Origin: Lentisalinibacter orientalis
Lineage (GTDB): Bacteria; Pseudomonadota; Gammaproteobacteria; Steroidobacterales; Woeseiaceae
Length of the DNA stretch: 64,000 nucleotides
Assembly: GCF_040706535.1 (NCBI RefSeq)
Contig: NZ_JAPDRJ010000002.1
Coordinates: 1 to 64,000 of the forward strand
Direction of reading: 5' to 3'
Shown here: one piece after another, positions 50,970 to 58,787 of the stretch
Layout of the letters: each line of letters begins with the position of its first letter
Position numbering within the stretch: position 1 is the stretch's first letter
Position numbers and translations under genes: made by a program
Notes under the pieces: model-generated
The model's input: only the letters and a program-made list of their open reading frames with translations
Databases searched by the model: none
What the model was told of the DNA's origin: nothing

Positions 50970-52850
50970 CTAGATAGGTCCAGATCCGCGGTCCGTGCCG
51001 GTCCAGACGGCCCGGTCGGGCTCCGCGGCGTCACTGCCGCGCAGGAGGAACGCGGAATCCACCATCTGCCCCTCGGCATTGAAGAACTTGATCTGGTCTT
51101 CGTCGATGACGATGGAGTAGCCCTTCTTCTCGCCGTAGTTCCAGCGGCTCCACTGGCGGTAGAAGACGTCGTCGGCGATGCGCCAGCGGCCCTGGTCGCG
51201 CTCCTCGTTGGAATAGCCGAGCACGCCGCTCATCGCACCGCCGGGATGGTAGGTGATGGTGCACGGCGCGCCGTAGACCTCCCGGTAGAGGATGGTGGCA
51301 CCGCTCATGGTGGCGACGAGATCCTCGCCCCTGAGCCACTCGCCGGTGGTGGTGGAGAGATGCTCCACCTGGCCTTTCACCCGCTTCCTGATGAGTTCCA
51401 CCAGCCGGGTGACGCCGGGGCGGATCTGCTCCACGGGCAGGCTGGTCACGCCCATGCGGAAGCAGTTCTCGGCGTTCGCCGCCTCGGCGTAGTAATGGCG
51501 CACCGGCTCGATCAGGATGCCGTGCTGGGCGGCGTCATGGGCGAAACCCTCCACGTCGAAGTGATCCGGCGTGCGCACCCAGTAGGTGGTGCCGCCCACT
51601 TCCGGCGATATCTCCATGGGCACGCCGCGCATCCAGTTCAGCGCGTCGCGCAGCGCCATGCGCCGTTCCTGCAGCACGCGGCCGAGGCGCAGCATCAGCG
51701 CGTCGTAATGGCCCAGCGAGAGGAAGAACGCCACCGCGCGCTGATTGTTGAGCGGCGGGTGATTCATGATGGTGCGTCGGAGCGCCCGCGCCCGCTCGAT
51801 GAACTGGGCGTCGGCCACGATCAGCCCGAGGCGGATGCCCGGCGCCAGCACCTTGGAGAGGCTCGCCACGTAGATGACCCGGCCGCTTTCGTCCATGCTT
51901 CTGAGCGCCGGGATCGGCTGGTCGCGGTAGTTGATCTCGCACTCGTAATCGTCTTCCACGATGAGGAAGTCGTCGCGCTTCGCCGCCGCCAGCAGCGCGC
52001 GGCGGCGCTCCGCCGACATGAGCACGGCGGTCGGCACCTGGTGGCTCGGCGTCACGTAGACCAGGTCGCAGTCCTCCAGATGCTCGTCGACCACCAGGCC
52101 TTCGGCGTCCACGGGCTGGGGCCGGATGCGGGCCGCGTTCTGGCGCAGCAGCTCCCGCATCTCGCTGTTGCCGGGCTCCTCGATCGCCGCGGTCACGCTG
52201 GCATCCGCCAGCAGGTGGCTGATGAGGTACAGGCTGTTCTGGGTGCCGAGGGTGATCAGTATCTCGTCGGAGCCCGCCTGGATGCCGCGCCGGCTCAGGA
52301 TCTTGCTGCGGATCTCCTCGATCAGCATGGGATCGTCCGCATCGCCGCTGCCGGCCGACCACTGGCGGACGTCGTCGACGCTCAGCGCCAGCCGCGAGGC
52401 CTCGCGCCACTCGGCCAGCGGGAACAGCGAGGCGTCGAACTTGCCGTCGATGAACGGATACGGGTAGCGGTTCCAGTTGGGCAGGTCCTGGGCCAGGGCG
52501 CGGCTCGCGATCAGCGGGCGCTTCGTTCGCTTCTGCCACGCCTCCGACTGGGCGGCGCTCGCCGGCACCACCTCACCGCGATAACCCACCCGGTTCTCCA
52601 GCATCTCCTCGCTCACGAAGATGCCGCTGCGCGCGCGGCTGACGAGATAACCCTCCGCGATCAGTTGCTGATACGCCAGCACCACCGTGTTTCGCGCCAC
52701 GTCCAGCTGCTGCGCGAGCTTGCGGCTGGAGGGCAGCTTGTGGCCCGGCGGCAGCGCGCCCGAGAGGATGCCGTCCACCAGCTTCCGGCGAATCTGGTTC
52801 TGCAAATTCAGCTGGCTGTCGGGGTCCAGGTAGATGAGGGTGTCGCGCAT
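50970..52850 (-). CDS. MocR-type GntR/aminotransferase regulator with an extra C-terminal domain
   Basis: A 626-residue MocR-like regulator. Residues 15-78 form the GntR winged helix (LPSSRKLAQQLDVARNTVVL). Residues 120-490 form a fold-type I aminotransferase domain with Lys333 in YVASLSKVLAPG for PLP and DDYECEINYR before it. Normal members end near 480-500 residues. Here about 110 more follow (505-615) with MSGATILYREVYG, GRWRIADDVFYRQWSRWNYG and a final beta-hairpin, resembling the DUF995 fold. It heads the operon and is probably its PLP-responsive or amine-responsive regulator. Confidence 0.88.
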   Translation of the reverse strand: MRDTLIYLDPDSQLNLQNQIRRKLVDGILSGALPPGHKLPSSRKLAQQLDVARNTVVLAYQQLIAEGYLVSRARSGIFVSEEMLENRVGYRGEVVPASAAQSEAWQKRTKRPLIASRALAQDLPNWNRYPYPFIDGKFDASLFPLAEWREASRLALSVDDVRQWSAGSGDADDPMLIEEIRSKILSRRGIQAGSDEILITLGTQNSLYLISHLLADASVTAAIEEPGNSEMRELLRQNAARIRPQPVDAEGLVVDEHLEDCDLVYVTPSHQVPTAVLMSAERRRALLAAAKRDDFLIVEDDYECEINYRDQPIPALRSMDESGRVIYVASLSKVLAPGIRLGLIVADAQFIERARALRRTIMNHPPLNNQRAVAFFLSLGHYDALMLRLGRVLQERRMALRDALNWMRGVPMEISPEVGGTTYWVRTPDHFDVEGFAHDAAQHGILIEPVRHYYAEAANAENCFRMGVTSLPVEQIRPGVTRLVELIRKRVKGQVEHLSTTTGEWLRGEDLVATMSGATILYREVYGAPCTITYHPGGAMSGVLGYSNEERDQGRWRIADDVFYRQWSRWNYGEKKGYSIVIDEDQIKFFNAEGQMVDSAFLLRGSDAAEPDRAVWTGTDRGSGPI

Positions 52851-52981
52851 GCTGTTTCGGCGGGTATCCGTATACTCCCCGCGAGGGGTCTATAGTAGCA
52901 GCAGCGGGTCGCCGGGCCGCACGGCGGCGTAGATGAGCGCGACCTCATTATTGCTCGAGATTCTGGTGCCGGGGGATCGAC

Positions 52982-53374
52982 GTGAACAAGGAATATCATG
53001 GAGCATGTATGTGTGGCGCGGTCCGGTTCTCTTTCTCCGGCCCGCCGAGGTTCGTTGCCGATTGTGTATGCCAATCCTGCAGGCAAGCCCACGGTGCAAC
53101 AGCTGTTTGCTGGGTCGGCGTGAAAACGCCTGCGTTCCGCATCGACGCCGGCGAGGATCTGCTCACCTGGTATCGATCCGGACCCGAGTCGGAAAGGGGA
53201 TTCTGTTCGGCATGTGGAACGAGGATTCTGTTCCGATCGGATAAATGGCCCGGCGAAGTCCATCTGGCCGTCGCTTGTGTGGAGTCGCCTCACGATCTCA
53301 AATCGACCGGCGTAGCCTTCAAAGAGGAATTTCCGAAGTGGACTGCCCTGACCGTCGGGAAACCTGCTGGCTGA
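52982..53374 (+). CDS. GFA family (Gfa-like) zinc protein
   Basis: A 130-residue Gfa-like protein translated from GTG (preceded by GGGGGATCGAC). The zinc cysteines CMCGAVRF (9-16), CVCQSCRQAHG (28-38) and GFCSACGTRI (73-82) are all present. It is the second member of the family in this window, only partly similar to the one at 25.2 kb. It is divergent from the MocR gene. Activity is unproven for most members. Confidence 0.8.
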   Translation: MNKEYHGACMCGAVRFSFSGPPRFVADCVCQSCRQAHGATAVCWVGVKTPAFRIDAGEDLLTWYRSGPESERGFCSACGTRILFRSDKWPGEVHLAVACVESPHDLKSTGVAFKEEFPKWTALTVGKPAG

Positions 53375-53495
53375 CCGCGCACATCACTGGCCTGATCTGC
53401 TTCCCGAAGAAATCGCTGTTCGAGGAGCCGAACGGGCCGCGAATAGACCTTCCGTTATAGTGGGCGGCGACACTGATCCGAGGGGGAGAGAGTCC

Positions 53496-53678
53496 ATGCG
53501 CTACAAATTGGCCGCCGCAACATGTTTCGCACTCGGCATGGCGGCGAGCGCTTCCGCACAGCATGACATCAGCGCCAGCCGCGAGGGCCCTGTGGTAGCA
53601 GCCATGGAACCGGCCCGAGGCCCCGTCTGCGCGCGAAGCCGCCGATTCCGACGCACTTCAACCGGCTGTTTTGCCTAA
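53496..53678 (+). pseudogene. Signal-peptide fragment of a lost secreted protein
   Basis: A 60-codon frame that begins with a good Shine-Dalgarno (GGGGGAGAGAG) and a proper signal peptide (MRYKLAAATCFALGMAASASA). It degenerates into Arg-rich, non-conserved codons and stops just before a T-run. This looks like the 5' stump of a secreted-protein gene after deletion or frameshift. A genuine short secreted peptide is less likely. Confidence 0.45.
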
Positions 53679-53822
53679 TTTTTTTGTTCTTGCCGGCATC
53701 GGCGATCGGCGTAGACTAATATGGCCTGACGGGTTCCCCGGCCCGAGGGCGGGGGATGAATGGAGAGATCAGGCCTGCCGCCAGACCAGTGTCTCTGGCT
53801 TTTCTGCGAGAGATCCACACCC

Positions 53823-54386
53823 ATGACGACCCATTTCACGCCTGAGCGCAACGCGCTCGCCGCAATCGCCCTGTGTCTCGTTGCCTCTTCCAGCCTCGCC
53901 GAGGGACCGGACCCCGGCGCAGAGGCCGCCCGCCAGTCGCAACCCCATGTCCAGGCGGCCTCGGAAATCGAGGCGGGCCGCTATCTCATAACCGTCGCCG
54001 GCTGCAACGACTGTCATACGGCCGGCTATTCCGAGAACGGCGGGCAGGTCGCCGAGAGCGACTGGCTCACCGGTTCGCCGCTCGGCTGGCGCGGCCCGTG
54101 GGGCACCACCTATGCCTTCAATCTCAGGCTGCTGGCCCAGTCGGTCGACGAAGACGGCTGGGTAGCCATGCTCACGCACCGCAAGGACCGTCCGCCCATG
54201 CCCTGGATGAACGTCAACCGCCTTAGCGAGCAGGACATGCGCGCGATGTACCGGTACGTACGCTTCCTGGGCGCCAGGGGTGAGCCGACGCCGGGGGCAC
54301 TGGCGGCCGACGTGGAGCCGTCCACCCCGTATCTCTGGATGATCCCGACGATGCCGGCGGATCGTACGGCAGACCTGCAACCGTAA
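53823..54386 (+). CDS. Periplasmic c-type cytochrome
   Basis: A 187-residue protein with a signal peptide (about 1-26) and one heme c site, CNDCH (61-65), in YLITVAGCNDCHTAGY. A distal Met candidate is in RPPMPWMNVN near residue 130. The pattern fits mono-heme cytochromes that serve dehydrogenases or peroxidases. The di-heme peroxidase gene follows 148 bp later in the same direction, so it may deliver electrons to that enzyme. Confidence 0.85.
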   Translation: MTTHFTPERNALAAIALCLVASSSLAEGPDPGAEAARQSQPHVQAASEIEAGRYLITVAGCNDCHTAGYSENGGQVAESDWLTGSPLGWRGPWGTTYAFNLRLLAQSVDEDGWVAMLTHRKDRPPMPWMNVNRLSEQDMRAMYRYVRFLGARGEPTPGALAADVEPSTPYLWMIPTMPADRTADLQP

Positions 54387-54533
54387 ACCCGTCCCGAACC
54401 CCCGGTGCCGGCCGTGCCGATACGGCCGGCCCCGGGGTTCCGATCCCGCGCGTCTTGCGGAGAACCCTCATGACGCTGCCCGTCTCACGGCGCGAAAATC
54501 GGAGTGCAACGCCGAAGGAAAAGGAGATCCCTC

Positions 54534-55580
54534 ATGAAACGGAATGGACTGAGAGTTCTGTTGTCCGCGGGCGTGCTGCTCGCGGCCGCCGCAGGTGCCC
54601 ATGCGCAGGATGCGCTGCGCAGCCAGGCCGAGAGCCTGTTCAAACCCATCCCGCAGGAGCCGCCCACCCTCTCAGGTGTGGCCGCCACACCGGAGCGACT
54701 CGAACTCGGACGGATGCTCTACTTCGAGCCCCGGCTGTCGGAGAGCCACGCCATCTCCTGCAACTCCTGCCACATGGTCGGTCTGGGCGGCGTGGACCTG
54801 CAGCAGACTTCCATCGGCCATCACTGGCAGCGGGGCGGACGTAATGCGCCCACGGTACTGAATGCCGTATTCAACACCGCGCAGTTCTGGGATGGCCGTG
54901 CCGAAGACCTCGAGGAGCAGGCCGGCGGCCCGCTGGTGAATCCGGTGGAGATGGGCACGACCGAGAAACACGTGGTCGAGCAGCTGCGGGGCATTCCCGG
55001 TTATGTGCAGGCATTCGACCGCGCCTTCCCTGAGGCCGACGACCCGATCACCTTCGAGAACGTCCGCGACGCCATTGCGCTGTTCGAGGCGACGCTGCTG
55101 ACGCCGGACGCGCCGTTCGATCGCTACCTCACCGGCGACGAATCTGCGCTCACGGCGGATCAGCGATCCGGGCTGCAGCTCTTCATAAACAAGGGCTGCG
55201 CCGGTTGCCACAGCGGCATCAACATCGGCGGCGGCCAGTACGCGCCGTTCGGCGTAGTGGAGAAACCCGGCGCCGATATCCTGCCGCCGGACGACAAGGG
55301 TCGTTTCCAGGTCACCAACACCGTGAGTGACGAGTACGTCTTCAAGGTACCGACGCTGCGCAACATCGAACTGACCCCGCCGTATTTCCACAGCGGCAAG
55401 GTCTGGGACCTGCGTCAGGCAGTCGGCATCATGGGCGTGAGCCAGCTCGGCGCCGAATTGAGCGAAGAAGAGATCGATCTCATCACCGGGTTCCTGCTCA
55501 GCCTGACCGGCGAGCAGCCGCAGGTGGTCTATCCGGTACTGCCGCCGAGCGTTGCCGATACGCCGCGCCCGCAGGACTGA
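54534..55580 (+). CDS. Di-heme cytochrome c peroxidase (MauG/CcpA family)
   Basis: A 348-residue periplasmic enzyme that reduces hydrogen peroxide using two c-type hemes. A signal peptide ends AGAHAQ. Heme sites are CNSCH (76-80) and CAGCH (222-226). The family blocks RNAPTVLNAVFN and FWDGRAEDLEEQA, then FKVPTLRNIELTPPYFHSG, are intact. The ATG at 54534 has AAGGAGATCC ahead of it and is preferred over one 10 codons upstream. It forms a likely pair with the mono-heme cytochrome before it. Confidence 0.92.
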   Translation: MKRNGLRVLLSAGVLLAAAAGAHAQDALRSQAESLFKPIPQEPPTLSGVAATPERLELGRMLYFEPRLSESHAISCNSCHMVGLGGVDLQQTSIGHHWQRGGRNAPTVLNAVFNTAQFWDGRAEDLEEQAGGPLVNPVEMGTTEKHVVEQLRGIPGYVQAFDRAFPEADDPITFENVRDAIALFEATLLTPDAPFDRYLTGDESALTADQRSGLQLFINKGCAGCHSGINIGGGQYAPFGVVEKPGADILPPDDKGRFQVTNTVSDEYVFKVPTLRNIELTPPYFHSGKVWDLRQAVGIMGVSQLGAELSEEEIDLITGFLLSLTGEQPQVVYPVLPPSVADTPRPQD

Positions 55581-55588
55581 GCCGACCA

Positions 55589-55616
55589 GAGATGGCCTCT
55601 TTCGGGGGGCCATCTC
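55589..55616 (+). terminator. Hairpin after the peroxidase gene
   Basis: GAGATGGCC (55589-55597) and GGCCATCTC (55608-55616) form a perfect 9-bp stem eight bases past the stop. There is no T-run, so it is a weak terminator or 3'-end stabiliser. Confidence 0.5.
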
Positions 55617-55705
55617 CTGCCTTCCAAACGCGATACCTGGGCAGCGACCCCGGCGGCGCTCTGAGGCAGGATTACCGCTAGCGACCTTACGCAGAAGCTC
55701 GCGGG

Positions 55706-55936
55706 ATGAGCGGGTTGTTTGCCTCCCTGGTATCAATCGTGTCTACGAGTCGACGAAAACTGGTGTTGCTGTGCGGCGCTATCGGCCCAGCGCTTTTCGC
55801 CGTAGTGACTGCTCTCGTTGGTACGACCCGCCCGAACTATAGTCACATCAACCAGTTCATCAGTGAGCTCGGCTCGATTCGATTGCTGCGGACGCAGCCA
55901 GGCACCGAATCCATACAGAGCGCCGAGACCGGCTAG
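55706..55936 (+). pseudogene. Truncated DUF998 membrane-protein gene
   Basis: A 76-codon frame whose middle (LLCGAIGPALFAVVTALVGTTRP, broken only by the start, then NYSHINQFISELGSI) matches the first transmembrane helix and the following conserved loop of DUF998 proteins. Full members have six helices and about 200 residues. Here the frame stops soon after the motif, so five helices are missing. It is followed by a perfect hairpin. DNA is more AT-rich than the surroundings. Confidence 0.6.
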
Positions 55937-55946
55937 TCGATTGTCC

Positions 55947-55968
55947 GGCGCCTCAACAGAGAGGCGCC
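55947..55968 (+). terminator. Perfect stem-loop after the DUF998 remnant
   Basis: GGCGCCTC (55947-55954) and GAGGCGCC (55961-55968) with a 6-nt loop. Only TT follows, so termination is possible but weak. Confidence 0.45.
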
Positions 55969-56059
55969 TTGATTCGCGGGTGTCGAAATATCTTACAGTG
56001 TCCTCTGTAACTGATTTAGTCGCGGCGGCAAGGTATTGAAAATTGTGTCTATAGCCGCC

Positions 56060-56076
56060 TTGGCACGATATGTGCT
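56060..56076 (+). promoter_or_regulatory. Sigma-54 (-24/-12) promoter of the second PEP-CTERM gene
   Basis: TTGGCACGATATGTGCT fits the sigma-54 consensus YTGGCACGrNNNTTGCW at all specified positions but one, with exact GG-N10-GC spacing. The predicted start near 56087 leaves a leader of about 26 nt and an AGAGGAA ribosome site before the ATG at 56113. Confidence 0.85.
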
Positions 56077-56112
56077 TGCTATCCCACTAGTGATCTCGCC
56101 GCACAGAGGAAC

Positions 56113-56784
56113 ATGGACATGATATCGACGAAACGGACTTCACTCGCTTTGGCAGCACTCCTGTTTGCGGGTGCCGCTGGTGCGACGCCTATCCTCTACG
56201 ACGTAAATGACCGTGGCACAAATATCACGCTGGATGGCTGGATCGCGGCTAATCTGGACGGAATCAATGGTGTGACCTTCGATGCGGTGGGCGGCGTGAT
56301 ATTGGACGACCGCGACCGGGGCGCCGGCAATACCGACGGCACCGGGGGTGACACTGCGAACAACGACATGTGGCGTGATTTCGTATTTGCTGACGAACGG
56401 AATACCGAAGTCGGCAATCCTGCCGGTGTCGATATTTCTATCTCCGGCCTGGCGGCATCGGCTTGGTATGACGTCAGCTTGTGGGCCTTCGACGATGTCA
56501 GTAACGGCGGGCGCAACATGCTCTGGAACGGGGTGGCGCTTAGCATCCCGGATAGCCCGGATCCTACCGGCCTGGACGCTCAGGTTGCCAATTTCCGTGT
56601 CTTTACTGATGCGACCGGCATCGCCATATTGCAGGGCCGGATAGACTTCAGCGATCAAGGTGTCTGTTGCAACGTATTCGTCAACGGCTTCTCCCTGACG
56701 CGCGTTCCTGAGCCCGGGACTATTGCGCTCCTGGGCATGGGTCTGATCGGCCTGGCATTCACTCGCAGGCGGAAGCAAGTCTAG
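56113..56784 (+). CDS. PEP-CTERM sorting domain protein
   Basis: A 223-residue exported protein. It has a signal peptide (cleavage after ...FAGAAGA) and a C-terminal sorting tag VPEPGT followed by IALLGMGLIGLAF and TRRRKQV, the exosortase recognition form. The mature part is a beta-rich domain with many Asp and Asn residues; a Cys pair lies in QGVCCNVF. Preceded by a near-perfect sigma-54 promoter and followed by a strong terminator, it is a single-gene unit. In Zoogloea, PEP-CTERM genes are switched on by the PrsK/PrsR system with sigma-54, so the same control is likely. Probable biofilm-matrix or surface protein. Confidence 0.92.
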   Translation: MDMISTKRTSLALAALLFAGAAGATPILYDVNDRGTNITLDGWIAANLDGINGVTFDAVGGVILDDRDRGAGNTDGTGGDTANNDMWRDFVFADERNTEVGNPAGVDISISGLAASAWYDVSLWAFDDVSNGGRNMLWNGVALSIPDSPDPTGLDAQVANFRVFTDATGIAILQGRIDFSDQGVCCNVFVNGFSLTRVPEPGTIALLGMGLIGLAFTRRRKQV

Positions 56785-56807
56785 TCACCGCTCACTTAAC
56801 GTCCGTC

Positions 56808-56835
56808 AAAGCCCCGCCCAGTGCGGGGCTTTTTT
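56808..56835 (+). terminator. Rho-independent terminator
   Basis: AAAGCCCCGC, a short loop, then GCGGGGCTTTTTT: a textbook stem and T-run 24 nt after the PEP-CTERM stop. It may also serve the convergent mscS gene on the other strand. Confidence 0.93.
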
Positions 56836-56889
56836 GTTTCCGCTTCTCGCCGTTAGCCGAAGCTTGCGCTGATCACAAACGACGCGGAC

Positions 56890-58197
56890 TCAATCCCCTT
56901 CCGGCACCCGCGCTACCTCCACCGGCGTGCGCATGATCACCTCGCGGTGCGGGAACGGGATGTTGATGCCGTGCTCCTTGAAGCTGTCCCACAGGGCGAG
57001 CAGCACCTGGCCGCGGATGTTGGTGAGGCCGTTCTGTGGATCGCGAATCCAGAAACGCACCAGGAAATTCAGCGAGGAATCGCCGAACTCGGTCATCCAG
57101 CAGACCGGCTTCTGTGACGACTCCACACGCTTGACCGAGGCAGCGGCCTCGATGGCCAGCTCGATCACCTGGTGGGGATCCGAGGAATACGACACACCGA
57201 ACGGCACGTCGATACGCACCAGGTCGTCGGAGAACGACCAGTTGATGACTTCACGCGTGATGAAGTCCTCGTTCGGTATCAGGTACTCGCGGCCGTCACG
57301 CGTGACCACGGAGACGAAACGCGCCCTCAGCTCGCGGATCCAGCCGAAGGTCTCGCCCAGCGAGATGGTATCGCCCGGTTTGATGGAGCGGTCGAGCAGG
57401 ATGATGATGCCGGAGATGAAATTCGAGACGACCTTCTGCAGACCGAAACCGATACCGACACCGATGGCACCGGAGAGGACGGTGAATACGGTGAGGTCGA
57501 TGCCGAGGCCGCCGAGGGCGACCAGCGCCGCGACGACGACCAGCGTGATGCGCAACACCTTGCCGATGAGCACGCGCAGCGACGGCGTCAGCTCATCCGA
57601 GCGCTGGATGCGCTGATCCAGGAAATTGCCGAGGGCCGTGGCGGCCCAGAGCAGGACACCGAGCAGCAGGACCGCCTTGATGGCGACCAGCAGCGTCAGC
57701 CTTGCTCCGCCCGTACCGATCTGGAAGCCGATACCCCCGAGCACGGCGGCGATGTCGTCCGTGATCCCCAGCACGGTCGCCGCCACATAGACCCAGCCGA
57801 GCACGGCGAACGTGCGCCCGATGGCACGGCTGCGGATCACCTGCGAGCCGAACGAGATGACGAGCCACGCGAGACTCAGCAGAAGTACGTTCGACAGCAG
57901 GATGTCGTTCTCGGGCCAGCCGATGCTGCGCACCAGCACGTCTGCGGTGCCGAGGAACAGCACGAAGAAGATCCAGAGGAGCCGCCGCAGCAACAGCACG
58001 ATCAGGCGCAGGACGCCCGGATAACCCTTGATGCCGCGCGCACGCTCTTCGAGCCTCGGCTTCGCCCACCAGGTGAGACCCCAGGCAAGGGCGAACAGAC
58101 CGGCGATCAGGGCCGCCTGGAATACGACACCCGTCTGTTGCAGATAGCCGAGCGCCAGCTGACCGTATTCAGTGGCTTGCGCGAGATATTCTTCCAA
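56890..58197 (-). CDS. MscS-family mechanosensitive ion channel
   Basis: A 435-residue inner-membrane channel that opens under membrane tension and protects from osmotic downshock. Four to five N-terminal hydrophobic segments precede the pore helix and the family block GAIGVGIGFGLQKVVSNFISG. The beta domain follows with IKPGDTISLGETFGWI and REYLIPNEDFITREVINWS. The C-terminal part with FWIRDPQNGLTN is typical of larger MscS relatives (YbiO/MscM-like subset). Length exceeds E. coli MscS (286) by the extra N-terminal helices. Confidence 0.92.
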   Translation of the reverse strand: MEEYLAQATEYGQLALGYLQQTGVVFQAALIAGLFALAWGLTWWAKPRLEERARGIKGYPGVLRLIVLLLRRLLWIFFVLFLGTADVLVRSIGWPENDILLSNVLLLSLAWLVISFGSQVIRSRAIGRTFAVLGWVYVAATVLGITDDIAAVLGGIGFQIGTGGARLTLLVAIKAVLLLGVLLWAATALGNFLDQRIQRSDELTPSLRVLIGKVLRITLVVVAALVALGGLGIDLTVFTVLSGAIGVGIGFGLQKVVSNFISGIIILLDRSIKPGDTISLGETFGWIRELRARFVSVVTRDGREYLIPNEDFITREVINWSFSDDLVRIDVPFGVSYSSDPHQVIELAIEAAASVKRVESSQKPVCWMTEFGDSSLNFLVRFWIRDPQNGLTNIRGQVLLALWDSFKEHGINIPFPHREVIMRTPVEVARVPEGD

Positions 58198-58514
58198 AGC
58201 CCGTCCCGGAGAATGTGACGGGTATTACTCTACCAGAGGCTGCGTGGGCTGGACCCGGTCTGCCGGAATGACACGACGAATCACCTTACGGCAGCCGGCA
58301 TGGGTTCCATGATGCCGCCCCGCTACATGCCCTGTCGGTGCAGCCGGTCGCAGGCGGACCGCGGCAAGGCTTCTTCTTTCTTCTTTCTCCATTCGTCAAC
58401 GAGATAAGTCTGCAGCCGCTCGAGCGATTGTCGTGCTCAATGGTCGGGCTACATGGCGCCCTTTGTTGTCAATTGACAACCTCGCAGCGCTCAGCCTACA
58501 CTGGAATCGACGAA
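58198..58514. other. Intergenic region with a palindromic operator
   Basis: This 317-bp gap lies between divergent mscS and the small two-gene module. The left part is GC-rich with a pyrimidine tract (CTTCTTTCTTCTTTCTCC around 58371). The only clear signal is the palindrome and promoter at 58465-58502. Confidence 0.6.
58465..58502 (+). promoter_or_regulatory. Promoter with a 16-bp palindromic operator
   Basis: GTTGTCAATTGACAAC (58465-58480) is a perfect palindrome. Its right half holds a consensus -35 TTGACA (58473-58478). TACACT at 58497-58502 is a fair -10 with 18-bp spacing. A protein bound to the palindrome would block this promoter. The HTH protein of the downstream module is the natural candidate. 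Confidence 0.75.
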
Positions 58515-58787
58515 TTGCCCCGCAGGAAGCACCCGAACAAGCATATCGAGGCCAGCATCCGGTACGCAGAGCGGCAGGGCTGGAGGTTCGAGAAGTCTGG
58601 CAAGAGCGCTCACGCGTTTGGCTGCATCTTGTGTCCGCATGACGATGCAACCTGCAGGAACGGACAGTTCTGCAAGACCTCAATCTACAGCACGCCGAGG
58701 CACGCGGAAAACTACGCAAAGCAGATCAGAAGACGCGTCGACAGGTGCCGCCATCAGGCGCCTCGGCCGGATGAGTCACATCGATGA
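58515..58787 (+). CDS. Small basic Cys-containing protein, first gene of a toxin-antitoxin-like pair
   Basis: A protein of about 90 residues if the TTG at 58515 is used, giving MPRRKHPNKHIEASIRYAER. It has an HicA-like size and charge, with conserved-looking HPNKHIE, a Gly/His loop (SGKSAHAFG), the cysteines ILCPHDD and GQFCKTS, then SIYSTPRHAENYAKQIRRRVDRC. I know related small proteins paired with an HTH gene in many genomes, but no activity is established to my knowledge. The frame is open back to 58338, yet the promoter lies inside that extension, so the TTG is preferred. It overlaps the next gene by 4 bp. Confidence 0.65.
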   Translation: MPRRKHPNKHIEASIRYAERQGWRFEKSGKSAHAFGCILCPHDDATCRNGQFCKTSIYSTPRHAENYAKQIRRRVDRCRHQAPRPDESHR

